A stretch of 64,000 bases of DNA, from NCBI GenBank assembly GCA_046714175.1, contig JBKKBI010000069.1, positions 14,226-78,225 on the forward strand. Reading direction: 5' to 3'. Source of the DNA: UBA11373 sp046714175 (lineage in GTDB: Bacteria > Actinomycetota > Acidimicrobiia > Spongiisociales > UBA11373). A program made the translations under genes and the position numbers. Each line of letters opens with the position of its first letter. Position 1 is the first letter of the stretch. Under the pieces are notes generated by a model. That model was not told where the DNA came from and ran no database searches. It worked only from the letters and a program-made list of their open reading frames with translations. Below, piece by piece: positions 7,885 to 16,400 of this stretch.

Positions 7885-8529
7885 TCAGGCCGCGGCGGCC
7901 TCGGCCGCCACCCAGGTGTCCGAAGCCGCGACGGCTGCGGAGGAGTGCAGGCTCAGGTCCGGACCTACCCCGGCGAGCAGCGCGGCCAGGTCTGCGCCCG
8001 CCCAGTCGAAGGCCAGCGCAGCCTCCCGGCCGACATCGAGGACCGAGTTCGCGGGCGGAACGGATCCGTCTTCCACCGAGTACGGCTCCTGACAGACGTC
8101 GAACGACTCGAGCCCGAGCCACTCGTGGAATACGAACGGCAGGAAGGCCGCCGCCACCGGTGCGATCGCGGCCGCGACCTCATCCGCGGTATGCGCTTCG
8201 AGCGGCTCCACATACACCGCCAGATGGGTCCCGGTCGTGGAGGTCTCATAGGTGTCCGACGACACCAGGGCGGCCCGGGTTAGGCGGAATCCCAGGGGGG
8301 CGATCAGCGGCTCCAACAGTGGCTGCAAGCGTGCGAAGTCGTGCGGAGGCAACGCGGTTGCTGAAAGCGTGGTTGTGGCAGCAGTGACGGCGACCGTGGT
8401 ACCGACACTCGGCGGGGTGATCACCACAGACGTCCCCACCGGAAGTGTCGTCGTCACTGCTATCGGAGCCGACGTGCCGTCGCAGGCCGCCACCAGCAAC
8501 AGCACCGCCGCCCGACGCAGGATGCTCAC
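7885..8529 (-). CDS. Predicted lipoprotein of unknown function
   Basis: 214 residues. A lipobox (LLLVAAC, Cys at about residue 16) follows a short basic start, so the protein is likely diacylated and exported. A Thr/Val-rich linker of about 45 residues precedes the folded part. The folded part has no motif I recognise. It overlaps the preceding lipoprotein gene as ATGA, and the pair probably forms a two-gene operon. Confidence 0.75.
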   Translation of the reverse strand: MSILRRAAVLLLVAACDGTSAPIAVTTTLPVGTSVVITPPSVGTTVAVTAATTTLSATALPPHDFARLQPLLEPLIAPLGFRLTRAALVSSDTYETSTTGTHLAVYVEPLEAHTADEVAAAIAPVAAAFLPFVFHEWLGLESFDVCQEPYSVEDGSVPPANSVLDVGREAALAFDWAGADLAALLAGVGPDLSLHSSAAVAASDTWVAAEAAAA

Positions 8530-8954
8530 CGATTGGCGCCGCGCATGGTCCCGGTCAGCTTGGATAGGTCGAGGGCATACAGCACGCAGTACACCACCCG
8601 GTCACCCTCCGCCCAACTTTCCAGCGTGGGCGTGATCGGGAAGATGTCCAGGTTGGACTCGGGGTAAGACAGTCCGACAAAGCCCTGGAACTCCGAGACG
8701 CAGCGCTCGGCGGCGGCCTGAGTGGTCGCCTCCCGGCCGGGGAAGGCTGCGTCGGTCATCGAGAACTCGAAGTACACCTCGTTGTCGTGGGGCTGGCTGC
8801 AGTCCACGGTGGCGACGCTCGAGACGGCGTCGCCCGCGTCGGGGTCGTCGTTGAAGCAGTCTCCCACCTTCAGATCGAACACCGAGTTGTCATCGCTACA
8901 GGCGGCGACGCCGAACAGCAGAGCGGTCACGGCGAGAAAGGTGCGAAGTCGCAT
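8526..8954 (-). CDS. Septum-formation-type lipoprotein
   Basis: 142 residues from ATG 8954 (a longer frame starts at 9008 but lacks a signal peptide at its end). Signal segment MRLRTFLAVTALLFGVAACSD with lipobox Cys. The mature part contains LKVGDCFNDD, VDCSQPHDNEVYFEF and a later AAERCVSEF, resembling the actinobacterial 'septum formation family' domain, where Cys-Phe and C-x2-PH-x2-E motifs recur. Role in division is only by family name. First gene of the minus-strand lipoprotein pair. Confidence 0.75.
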   Translation of the reverse strand: MRLRTFLAVTALLFGVAACSDDNSVFDLKVGDCFNDDPDAGDAVSSVATVDCSQPHDNEVYFEFSMTDAAFPGREATTQAAAERCVSEFQGFVGLSYPESNLDIFPITPTLESWAEGDRVVYCVLYALDLSKLTGTMRGANR

Positions 8955-9225
8955 GAGTTGAGTGCCTCCGGAGGGGATTGGCGTGAGAATAGCGAAAGAA
9001 GAACCCAAGGGGCGGTGAGCTCCAGGCAGAACCCGGATTGGCAGAATTACTCCAGATCCAACTCTGCACCTTTCTCGGGCTGATAGCTGACAGTTTCTTC
9101 AGTCGGGCCGGCCGGGGAGTCTCACGACAGATTCTCAGTGGCCTACTGTTTGGCGTGGCCTACGGGGCGGCGACGGGACACCGCACCCTCGTGGCACGCG
9201 ATCGCGACTTGGGAACCGAAACGAG

Positions 9226-10023
9226 ATGCTCCGCGCCGAGGTAAACGGTCTTTCGGTGGCCTACGAGCGGGCTGGTGACGGTCCGTCGCTGGTTCTGTTG
9301 CACGGGTTTACCCACGACTCCCGTGTGTGGAGGCCACAACTCGAAGGCCTTTCGGACCAGTTCACAGTCATTGCCTGGGATGCACCGGGTGCCGGTCAGT
9401 CGCCCGACCCACCGGAAACGTTCGGGATCGGGGACTGGGCGGATTGTCTTGCGGGGCTCCTCGACGCCGTCGGGGTGGAGCAGGCCCACTTCCTCGGACT
9501 CTCCTGGGGAGGGATCCTGGCCCAGGAGTTCTATCGGCGCCACCCCGCCCGGGTGAGGTCGCTTGTACTGGCCGATACCTACGCCGGCTGGAAAGGTTCA
9601 CTCCCCGAACCGATCCCTGAAGAGCGCTTGGCGGCCTGCTTGCGAGATGCCTCGCTGCCACCCAGCGAGTTCGTGCCGAGGTACCTACCGGGTATGTTCA
9701 GCGAGTCGGCGAGCACGGAAGTCCGAGAAGAGTTGGCGAGCATCATGTCCGACTTTCACCCGGTCGGTTTCCGGCTGATGGCTATCGCTTTGGCCCACAT
9801 GGACACTCGTGATTTGCTTCCAACCATCGGGGTTCCCACCCTGCTTGTCTGGGGCGACGCCGACACCCGGTCTCCAATGAGCGTCGCCCACCAGTTTCAC
9901 GATGCGATACCGGGCGCCAGGCTCGCGATCATCTCCGGGGCCGGGCACGTCAGCAACCTCGAACAACCAGCCCGGTTCGATGCGGAGGTACGCAACTTCT
10001 GCCGGTCTGTCTCGATCACGTGA
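9226..10023 (+). CDS. Alpha/beta-fold hydrolase
   Basis: 265 residues. The nucleophile elbow is GLSWGG (Ser about residue 91), the oxyanion region LLHGFTHDSRVW, the acid WGDADT and the histidine GAGHVSNLEQP, so the catalytic triad looks complete. Similar to many 3-oxoadipate enol-lactonase-like and esterase-like proteins; substrate unknown. It stands alone on the plus strand, divergent from the lipoprotein genes. The 271-base gap upstream (8955-9225) shows no promoter I would defend. Confidence 0.82.
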   Translation: MLRAEVNGLSVAYERAGDGPSLVLLHGFTHDSRVWRPQLEGLSDQFTVIAWDAPGAGQSPDPPETFGIGDWADCLAGLLDAVGVEQAHFLGLSWGGILAQEFYRRHPARVRSLVLADTYAGWKGSLPEPIPEERLAACLRDASLPPSEFVPRYLPGMFSESASTEVREELASIMSDFHPVGFRLMAIALAHMDTRDLLPTIGVPTLLVWGDADTRSPMSVAHQFHDAIPGARLAIISGAGHVSNLEQPARFDAEVRNFCRSVSIT

Positions 10024-10170
10024 CCTTTTCGACGATCTCCGCTCACTTCCACAACTATCTGTGCGACCGGAGCGCTCCTTCCGCTAAGTCAAGTGCGTTC
10101 ATTCGGGCCGACGGCTTCATCACTTGACCCGGACCACGGGGTGATCGCGCTACCTTCCCCAAGGCGAGAC

Positions 10171-10193
10171 AAACCCCGCTGAAGATGGGGTTT
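10171..10193. terminator. Hairpin terminator candidate
   Basis: AAACCCC (10171-10177) pairs with GGGGTTT (10187-10193) around a 9-base loop, with U/A-rich flanks on both strands. It could end transcripts of the alpha/beta hydrolase gene (stop 10023) and, in the other direction, of tRNA-Pro. Confidence 0.5.
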
Positions 10194-10200
10194 CTCCGAG

Positions 10201-10230
10201 TCGGGCTGGCCGGATTTGAACCGGCGACCT
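10201..10230 (-). repeat. Exact duplicate of tRNA-Pro 3' end
   Basis: These 30 bases are identical to 10321-10350, the 3' part of tRNA-Pro covering the T arm and 3' acceptor strand, 120 bases away in the same orientation. The rest of a tRNA is missing. Such a copy is what integration into a tRNA gene leaves as an attachment-site repeat, or what remains of a decayed tandem tRNA gene. Confidence 0.8.
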
Positions 10231-10265
10231 GTTGGGATGTGCCGAGCGCAGCGAGGCTCGGTGGA

Positions 10266-10302
10266 GGGTGGCTGCGGTCCCGGTTAGGGGCTGCGGCCAC
10301 CC
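10266..10302. other. Long GC-rich stem-loop downstream of tRNA-Pro
   Basis: A 16-pair stem (10266-10281 with 10287-10302, several G-U pairs) and a five-base loop. It lies 19 bases beyond the tRNA-Pro 3' end. No T-run follows on the minus strand, so intrinsic termination is not assured; it may protect or help release the tRNA precursor, or be an element-like repeat. A second small palindrome (CCGAGC/GCTCGG) is just beyond it near 10243-10261. Confidence 0.55.
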
Positions 10303-10320
10303 GACCCTCTATCAGTCACG

Positions 10321-10395
10321 TCGGGCTGGCCGGATTTGAACCGGCGACCTCTTGACCCCCAGTCAAGCGCGCTAACCAAGCTGCGCCACAGCCCG
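10321..10395 (-). tRNA. tRNA-Pro (anticodon GGG)
   Basis: 75 bases on the minus strand. The acceptor stem pairs CGGGCTG with CAGCCCG, with discriminator A. The anticodon stem-loop is CTTGA-CTGGGGG-TCAAG, placing GGG at 34-36. The T loop contains GTTCAAATC. No CCA is encoded. It ends 13 bases before the short membrane-protein gene stop codon upstream. Confidence 0.93.
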
Positions 10396-10407
10396 TGACG
10401 GGGAATC

Positions 10408-10530
10408 CTACCGAAGCCGGTCCACCACCCAGACGAGGGTCTGTACCAGCCGCAAGGTCAGGTATCCGGCGGCGGCGATGAGGAGAAGTCGAAACCCCCA
10501 TGGTGTGGACTCGGTGGAAGGGCCAGTCAC
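10408..10530 (-). CDS. Small single-span membrane protein, 40 residues
   Basis: Begins with a GTG (10530) overlapping the stop of the carboxylase gene as GTGA and ends with TAG at 10410-10408. The product has a polar N terminus (about 12 residues), a hydrophobic segment WGFRLLLIAAAGYLTLRLVQ extending into TLVWVV, and a basic end (DRLR). Not recognised. The overlap mode is the same as for most real genes here, which argues that it is expressed with the carboxylase. The sequence is AT-typical of the region, and position rather than homology supports the call. Confidence 0.6.
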   Translation of the reverse strand: MTGPSTESTPWGFRLLLIAAAGYLTLRLVQTLVWVVDRLR

Positions 10531-12056
10531 ACCGGGGGCACTCCATGGCGGCGGTCGGAGAAGTGACGTTCCCGGTTGGACGCGTAAGCGAGCCGGGTGA
10601 TCAACTCCTCGCGCAGGCGCTCGGGCGGCACGACGGCATCGACGACCAGGTCGGATGCCAGGTGAAGCAGGTCGACATCCTGCTCGTACTCTGCCCGCCG
10701 CTCGGCGACGAACCGAGCGCGCTCGTCGGGGTCCGTGATGGCGTGGATGGCGTTGTAGTACACCGCATTGACCGCTGCCTCAGGTCCCATCACCGCGATT
10801 TCGGCGGTAGGCAGGGCGAGCGTGGCGTCTGGGCGGAAGCCGGGACCGCAGAAGGCGTAGAGACCCGCGCCGTAAGCCTTGCGCACGATCACCGACACCT
10901 TGGGAACCGTTGCCTCGGCGATGGCGGTGAGCATCTTGGCTCCGGCGCGGATGATTCCCTGGCGCTCCACCTCGGTTCCGATCATGAAACCGGGCACGTC
11001 GGCCAGGAAGACCAGGGGCAGGTTGAACGCGTCGCACATCCAGATGAATCGCGCCGCCTTGTCGGCGGAGTCGACGAAGAGGACTCCGCCGAGGTGCTCG
11101 GGCTGGGAGGCCACCACACCGACCGGTCTTCCGCCGAGCCGGGCCAGGGTGGTGATCACCTCGGGGGCGAACAACTCCTTGACTTCGAGGAGGCTGCCCT
11201 CATCGAAGAGGGCGCGCAGCAGGCGGCGCATGTCATACCCCTGGCGGGGGTCCGTAGGGATGACCCCGGCCGGGTCGATGTCCTCAGGAGCCTCGAACTC
11301 ATAGAGCGGCGGGGCGGTGGTGTGGTCAGCCGGCATGTACGAGAAGTATGTCCGGGCCCACCCGATGGCCTCCTCGTCGCTGCCAACCAATGCGTCGCCG
11401 CATCCGCTGACCGAGCAGTGCATCCGGGCTCCGCCCATCTCCTCGAGGGTGGTGTGCTCCCCGATGACCATCTCGGCCATTCGCGGCGACCCGAGGTACA
11501 TCGAAGCGTTGCCCTCGACCATGATCACGACGTCGCAGAACGCCGGGATGTACGCCCCGCCCGCCGCAGAGGGCCCGAAGAGGCAGCAGATCTGGGGAAC
11601 TCGCCCGGAGAGCCGCACCTGGTTGTAGAAGATGCGGCCGGCGCCGCGTCGCCCGGGGAACAGGTTCACCTGGTCGGTGATGCGGGCACCGGCGGAGTCG
11701 ATGAGGTAGAACACCGCGAGTCTCTCGTCGTAAGCCGCCTCCAGGGCGCGGACCATCTTCTCGACGGTGCGGGCGCCCCATGACCCGGCCTTCACCGTGG
11801 GATCGTTGGCGATCACCACCACCGGCCTGCCGTCGACCGTGCCCCGTCCGGTGATGACTCCGTCGGCGCCGAGCTCGTCGGTGGCGAGGGCATTGGCGAG
11901 TAGCCCATCCTCGACGAACGAACCCGAATCGCACAGCAGGTCGACCCGGTCGCGAGCCGGCAGCTTGGACTGCTCGGCGAGCTTGGCGCGATGCCGTTCC
12001 GGGCCGCCCAGTCGGGCACGCTCCGCAGCCGCCGCCATGCGCTCCTGCTGGCTCAC
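10527..12056 (-). CDS. Acyl-CoA carboxylase beta (carboxyltransferase) subunit
   Basis: 509 residues from GTG 12056, which overlaps the der stop as GTGA; the longer frame to 12506 is the antisense of der and is dismissed. Crotonase-fold carboxyltransferase: LIDSAGARITDQVNLFPGRRGAGRIFYNQ, FGPSAAGGAYIPAFCD and DVPGFMIGTEVERQGIIRAGAKML are the CoA- and biotin-site blocks of propionyl/acetyl-CoA carboxylase. It moves CO2 from carboxybiotin to an acyl-CoA; which acyl-CoA is not decidable. The biotin-carrying alpha subunit is not in the window. Confidence 0.92.
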   Translation of the reverse strand: MSQQERMAAAAERARLGGPERHRAKLAEQSKLPARDRVDLLCDSGSFVEDGLLANALATDELGADGVITGRGTVDGRPVVVIANDPTVKAGSWGARTVEKMVRALEAAYDERLAVFYLIDSAGARITDQVNLFPGRRGAGRIFYNQVRLSGRVPQICCLFGPSAAGGAYIPAFCDVVIMVEGNASMYLGSPRMAEMVIGEHTTLEEMGGARMHCSVSGCGDALVGSDEEAIGWARTYFSYMPADHTTAPPLYEFEAPEDIDPAGVIPTDPRQGYDMRRLLRALFDEGSLLEVKELFAPEVITTLARLGGRPVGVVASQPEHLGGVLFVDSADKAARFIWMCDAFNLPLVFLADVPGFMIGTEVERQGIIRAGAKMLTAIAEATVPKVSVIVRKAYGAGLYAFCGPGFRPDATLALPTAEIAVMGPEAAVNAVYYNAIHAITDPDERARFVAERRAEYEQDVDLLHLASDLVVDAVVPPERLREELITRLAYASNRERHFSDRRHGVPPV

Positions 12057-13366
12057 CGCCGCTCCCCTCGCCTCCGGGCGATCAAGCGTATCGGGGTGCC
12101 GGTGAAGTCGTACTTGTCCCGCAGCCTTCCCTCCAGGAAACGCAGGTAGTCGGGACCGATCTCTCCCCCGCGCACGAACAGGACGATGGTCGGCGGTGCA
12201 ATGCCAACCTGTACCGCGTACATGATTCGCCCCCGGCGTCCCCCACGGGTGGGCGGAGGGTGGGCCTCCTGCCAGGTGATGATCAGGCGATTCAACTCCG
12301 GGGTGGGGATCCGGGTCCGCCGGCTCGTCAGCACTGAGGTGACGGCATCGCCGAGCCGCTGCATGCGGGCCCCGGTGAGTGCCGAGATGCGCAACGCCGG
12401 CGCCCAGGACACAAAGGCGAGCCGGTCGCCGACGTCGATCACAGTTCGCTCCTTCTCCTCCTCGTCGGTGGCATCCCACTTGTTGAGGAGGAGAATCAGG
12501 CCGCAACCGGCAGCCACGATCTCCTCGGCGAGTCGCTGCTCCTGGTGGGTGACGCCGGCGGTGCCGTCGAGCACCAGAAGGACCACATCGGCCTCATTCA
12601 GCACCTCGCGGGCTCGCTCGACCGAAAACGCCTCGGTCGGGCCGGCCATCTTGGTCCGGCGGCGGATGCCAGCGGTGTCGACCACCCGGTACTCGGTGCC
12701 GTCGATGTCGACCACGGCGTCGATGGGATCCCTGGTGGTGCCGGGCACCGGGCTCACCAGCACCCGCTCCGCTCCGGCCAGCCGATTGAGCAAAGTGGAC
12801 TTGCCCACGTTGGGGCGCCCCAGGATCGCCAGTGTCGGCCGCGCCTCAGCCGGAGCCAGTTCTTCCTCGGCAGGCAGCCGCCGCAGAATCGTATCGAGTA
12901 GGTCGCCGATGTTGCGCCCATGGAGGGCGCTCACCGGGATCGGCTCGCCCAATCCCAACCCCCACAGGTGGCCGGAGTCGGCATCGGCGGCTGTGCCGTC
13001 GGCCTTGTTGGCCACCAGCACCACCGGGATCCCGGAGCGGTGCACGATCCGGCTGACGGCCAGATCCTCCTCGACGAGTGGGGTGGTGGCATCGGTGACG
13101 ACGAGCACCAGATCGGCGGATCCGACCGCGGCCTCGGCCTGGTGGCGGACATCCGAGGTCAGGGTATCGCCCGCCGAGTCCCAGCCCCCGGTGTCGACGA
13201 GGACGAAGCTGCGGCCCGCCCACTCGGCCTCGAACTCGCGCCGATCGCGGGTTACGCCGGGCCGGGAGCCGACCACGGCAGCACTCCGCTTCAGAATCCG
13301 GTTCACCAGTGTGGACTTGCCGACGTTGGGCCGCCCGACGACGGCGACGATCGGGAGCCGGCTCAT
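12053..13366 (-). CDS. der: GTPase Der (EngA), ribosome assembly
   Basis: 437 residues with two tandem GTPase domains and a C-terminal KH-like domain. Each G1 is GRPNVGKST (residues about 11-19 and about 190), the G3 motifs DTGGWD and DTAGIRR, and the G4 motifs NKAD and NKWD are present. The KH-like tail ends in IRLIARRR. Der acts in 50S subunit maturation. ATG 13366; the 69-residue extension possible upstream overlaps ispH and is not needed. Divergent from ispH across 60 bases. Confidence 0.95.
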   Translation of the reverse strand: MSRLPIVAVVGRPNVGKSTLVNRILKRSAAVVGSRPGVTRDRREFEAEWAGRSFVLVDTGGWDSAGDTLTSDVRHQAEAAVGSADLVLVVTDATTPLVEEDLAVSRIVHRSGIPVVLVANKADGTAADADSGHLWGLGLGEPIPVSALHGRNIGDLLDTILRRLPAEEELAPAEARPTLAILGRPNVGKSTLLNRLAGAERVLVSPVPGTTRDPIDAVVDIDGTEYRVVDTAGIRRRTKMAGPTEAFSVERAREVLNEADVVLLVLDGTAGVTHQEQRLAEEIVAAGCGLILLLNKWDATDEEEKERTVIDVGDRLAFVSWAPALRISALTGARMQRLGDAVTSVLTSRRTRIPTPELNRLIITWQEAHPPPTRGGRRGRIMYAVQVGIAPPTIVLFVRGGEIGPDYLRFLEGRLRDKYDFTGTPIRLIARRRGERR

Positions 13367-13426
13367 CGGTTGTGACCCGGTTTCATCAGCGCAGGATAGG
13401 GAGGCTGCTACCCAGGCCTTCCTACC

Positions 13427-14482
13427 ATGACCCATATGGTCGATCGGGTGCTACTTGCCGAACCGCGCGGCTTTTGTGCCGGAGTGGAGATGGCCATCAA
13501 GGCGCTCACCTGGATGGTGGGTGTGTTCGATCCCCCCGTGTATTGCTATCACGAGATCGTCCACAACTCCTCGGTGGTGGCGACGTTTCGCCGCGCCGGA
13601 GTGGTGTTCGTCGACGACATATCCTCGGTGCCGCCGGGGGCGCCTGTCATGTTGTCGGCCCATGGCTCGGCGCCGGAGGTCGCCGCCGCGGCGGAGTCCT
13701 CTGGGGCCGTCACCATCGATGCCGTTTGTCCGCTGGTGACCAAGGTGCATCATGAGGTGCGCCGCCGCGCTGATGAGGGCTACGACGTCATCTATGTCGG
13801 CCACGAGGGTCACGACGAAGCGGTGGGCACCGTGGCGGTGGCACCAGGCGCGGTGACACTGGTGGATCCGGCGGCGGGATTGGGCGAGTTCGCCGCCCGC
13901 GATCCGCAACGGGTGGCGCTGCTGGCGCAGACGACACTCGGCATGTTCGAGTGGGAGGCCGTGCTGGCGGCGGCACAGGAGCGGTATCCCGATCTGTGGA
14001 CTGCCCGCCGCTCCGACCTCTGTTACGCCACCACCAACCGGCAGACGGCGGTCACTGCGCTGGCGGAGCAGAGCGACCTCGTCTTAGTCGTCGGCTCGGA
14101 AAACTCGTCCAACACCCAGGCCCTGGTGCGAGTGGCACGGTCGCGTGGGATCGCGGCACATCGCCTGGAGGGGCCCGAGGGCCTCGATCCGTCGTGGCTC
14201 GAGGGAGTGCGGGTGGTGGGGGTCACCGCTGGCGCCTCGGCACCCGATGCCGCGGTACGCGCCGTGATCGCCGCCATCGCCCCGCGCGACGGCGTGACGG
14301 CGTTGCGGGTCACTACAGAAGAGGAGTACTTCCCGCCCCCGCCTCGTCTGCGCGGCTTCATCGAGGCGCTGCAGGCGGCCGTCGAGGGCGGTTACGCCTG
14401 TCGCCGGCCGGGACTACCCGGGCCCCTGGATGAGGATCGTGCCTGGGATGCCACCCAGGCGCTCGCTCTGCTCGGCGGTTGA
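13427..14482 (+). CDS. ispH: 4-hydroxy-3-methylbut-2-enyl diphosphate reductase
   Basis: 351 residues. Last step of the MEP isoprenoid pathway, making IPP and DMAPP with a [4Fe-4S] cluster. The three cluster cysteines are visible: C17 (PRGFCAGV), C101 (DAVCPLV) and C199 (SDLCYATTNRQ), with the substrate histidines YHEIVHN, SAHG and GHEGHDE. The start may be ATG 13427 or ATG 13436 (the latter begins MVDRV). It is the only plus-strand gene in a 15-kb run of minus-strand genes. Confidence 0.95.
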   Translation: MTHMVDRVLLAEPRGFCAGVEMAIKALTWMVGVFDPPVYCYHEIVHNSSVVATFRRAGVVFVDDISSVPPGAPVMLSAHGSAPEVAAAAESSGAVTIDAVCPLVTKVHHEVRRRADEGYDVIYVGHEGHDEAVGTVAVAPGAVTLVDPAAGLGEFAARDPQRVALLAQTTLGMFEWEAVLAAAQERYPDLWTARRSDLCYATTNRQTAVTALAEQSDLVLVVGSENSSNTQALVRVARSRGIAAHRLEGPEGLDPSWLEGVRVVGVTAGASAPDAAVRAVIAAIAPRDGVTALRVTTEEEYFPPPPRLRGFIEALQAAVEGGYACRRPGLPGPLDEDRAWDATQALALLGG

Positions 14483-14496
14483 AAGCCGCAGACTCC

Positions 14497-15144
14497 CTAA
14501 GCCCGCCCCACGAGCGCAAGTATCTGTCCCACCACCGCGGTAACGCTGAGATGCGAGGTGTCGATCACCACTGCATCCGACGCCGGACGCAGCGGGGAGG
14601 TCTGGCGGGAGGAGTCGAGGTGGTCGCGCCGCACCATCTGTGCGATCAGCTCTTCTTGCGTCGCCCCGGCCGCTTCAGGGTCGGCGGCGCGGCGGGCTGC
14701 GCGCACGGCGACGTCGGCGGTGAGGAATACTTTCACCCCGGCCTCGGGGAAGACCACCGTCCCGATATCCCGGCCCTCCACCACCGCATCTCCACCGTGC
14801 CGCTCGACCCAGGCGCGCTGCAGGGCGACGATGGCGCGGCGGACTCCGGGGTGGGCTGAGACCTCGCTCACGGCCGCGGTGACCTCGGGTCCGCGCAGCC
14901 GCTCATCGACCCCAGCATGGTCGAGGAGCAGATGTCCCTCCGCGGAGAAGTCGATGGTCACCGGGGCGAGTGAGTCGAGGATCCCCGTCGCGTCGCCCGC
15001 GGCGACTCCGGCCTCGAGCGCCACCAAAGTGGCTGCTCGGTAGTAGGCCCCGGTGTCGAGGTGCGGAATGCCGAGCGCCGCGGCGACGGCGCGCGCCACC
15101 GTGCTCTTCCCTACGCCGCTGGGACCATCTATCGCGACGACCAT
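14497..15144 (-). CDS. cmk: Cytidylate kinase
   Basis: 215 residues. Phosphorylates CMP/dCMP. The P-loop is IDGPSGVGKSTVARAVA near the N terminus, DTGAYYRA is the NMP-binding block and VVEGRDIGTVVFPEA the family signature. The stop at 14497 lies 14 bases after ispH ends convergently. Overlaps aroA by 16 bases. Confidence 0.95.
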   Translation of the reverse strand: MVVAIDGPSGVGKSTVARAVAAALGIPHLDTGAYYRAATLVALEAGVAAGDATGILDSLAPVTIDFSAEGHLLLDHAGVDERLRGPEVTAAVSEVSAHPGVRRAIVALQRAWVERHGGDAVVEGRDIGTVVFPEAGVKVFLTADVAVRAARRAADPEAAGATQEELIAQMVRRDHLDSSRQTSPLRPASDAVVIDTSHLSVTAVVGQILALVGRA

Positions 15145-16400
15145 GCGGCCTCCAGTGTCTCGGGGAATTCCGGCCAGGAGACGTTTACCGCCTCGATGCC
15201 CAGCACGGTGACCGTACCGGCCACGGTGGCGGCGACAGCTGCAGCCATTGCCATGCGATGGTCGCCCCCGGAGTAGAAACCACCCGGTCGCAGCGACGAG
15301 TGTTCGACCCTGAATCCGTCACCGGTCGCCGCGATCACCCCGCCCAGCGACTCTATGAGGCGAACCGTGGCCGCGATCCGGTCTGTCTCTTTGGTGCGCA
15401 ATTCGGCAGCATCGCCGACGATCGTCGCGCCGGTCGCCGCGACGCCGAGAAGGGCGACCAGAGGCAGCTCATCCATGGTCCGTACCGACAATGCCCCCCG
15501 TACCTCGACGCCGGTGAGCACCGGTCCGGCCACCGAGACGGTTCCCACCGGGTCGCCCAGCACCTCGCCGGTCTGCTCCACGGACACCTCGCCCCCCATG
15601 AGCCGGATGACATCGAGCAATCCGGTTCGGCCCGGGTTGAGCGAGACCCCGGGGGTGGTCACCGCGGCCTCGCCGAGCGCGGCGGCAGTCCACAAGAAAG
15701 CGGCCGAGGACGGATCGCCGGGGATGGAGATCTCGAGTGTGGGGACAGGACCGGGCTCGATGACGAACCCGGTCGGCCCGGTGCGGTGTCCCAGACCCAG
15801 CGCCTGCAACCATCGCTCCGTGTGATCGCGGTAGCCGTCCGGAGAGTCGATCGTGCTTGCACCCTTCGCCTGCAATGCGGCCAAGGCAAAGCTGGTTCGG
15901 ACTTGGGCGCTCGGCTCGGGTATCCACACCTCGGCCCCGAGCAGTGGACCGCCGGCCACGGTCACCGGAGGCGTCCCCGCGGCCGACACCGTCACCTGGG
16001 CGCCCAGGGCAGCGAGCGGGGCGATGAGCCGGCGCATGGGGCGCAGACGCAGAGAAGTGTCACCGGTAAGGCGGGTGACGAACGGCCGCCCGGCTACGGC
16101 ACCGGCTAGGAGGCGGAGCGTCGTTCCCGAGTTGGCCGCATCGACGGGCGTGGGGGGAGCCTCCCAGGCGTCGATTCCGGGCGAATCCACCCGGTCCCCG
16201 CGAATCGCCACCCCAAACCGTCCCAGTGCCCACTGGGTGGCGGCGACGTCGGCGCCGGTTCCCAGCCCGCGCAGGTGCGATTGCCCCGATGCCATCGCGG
16301 CCAGCAGCAGGGCGCGATGCGACAGCGATTTGTCGCCTGGTGGCGCCACTGTGGCCCGAAACCCACCCCGGGGTCCGGCAAACGTGCGGCCCACAGTCAC
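15129..16400 (-). CDS. aroA: 3-phosphoshikimate 1-carboxyvinyltransferase (EPSP synthase)
   Basis: 423 residues from GTG 16400, which overlaps the rluB stop as GTGA. Sixth step of the shikimate pathway. PPGDKSLSHRALLLAAMASG holds the phosphate-binding lysine and S-x-x-R; NSGTTLRLLAG and the catalytic D/E block MDELPLVALLGVAA, TKETDR (as RTKETDRIA) and GGDHRMAMA are all present. Shikimate enzymes commonly sit beside cmk in actinobacteria, as here. Confidence 0.95.
   Translation of the reverse strand: MTVGRTFAGPRGGFRATVAPPGDKSLSHRALLLAAMASGQSHLRGLGTGADVAATQWALGRFGVAIRGDRVDSPGIDAWEAPPTPVDAANSGTTLRLLAGAVAGRPFVTRLTGDTSLRLRPMRRLIAPLAALGAQVTVSAAGTPPVTVAGGPLLGAEVWIPEPSAQVRTSFALAALQAKGASTIDSPDGYRDHTERWLQALGLGHRTGPTGFVIEPGPVPTLEISIPGDPSSAAFLWTAAALGEAAVTTPGVSLNPGRTGLLDVIRLMGGEVSVEQTGEVLGDPVGTVSVAGPVLTGVEVRGALSVRTMDELPLVALLGVAATGATIVGDAAELRTKETDRIAATVRLIESLGGVIAATGDGFRVEHSSLRPGGFYSGGDHRMAMAAAVAATVAGTVTVLGIEAVNVSWPEFPETLEAAWSSR

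Noticed and set aside
9038..9244. Plus-strand frame of 68 codons before the alpha/beta hydrolase
   Set aside because: Overlaps the hydrolase start in another frame; short hydrophobic stretch but no start signal or conservation that I can see.
10055..10300. Minus-strand frame of 81 codons
   Set aside because: Translates the partial tRNA copy (QQVAGSNPASPT), a common artefact.
10500..11783. Plus-strand frame of 427 codons
   Set aside because: Antisense to the carboxyltransferase gene, whose motifs are clear on the other strand.
12056..12506. N-terminal extension of the carboxyltransferase to 659 residues
   Set aside because: The added 150 residues read through der in another frame; GTG 12056 fits the family length and GTGA overlap.
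12186..13430. Plus-strand frame of 414 codons
   Set aside because: Antisense to der; serine/arginine-rich shadow.
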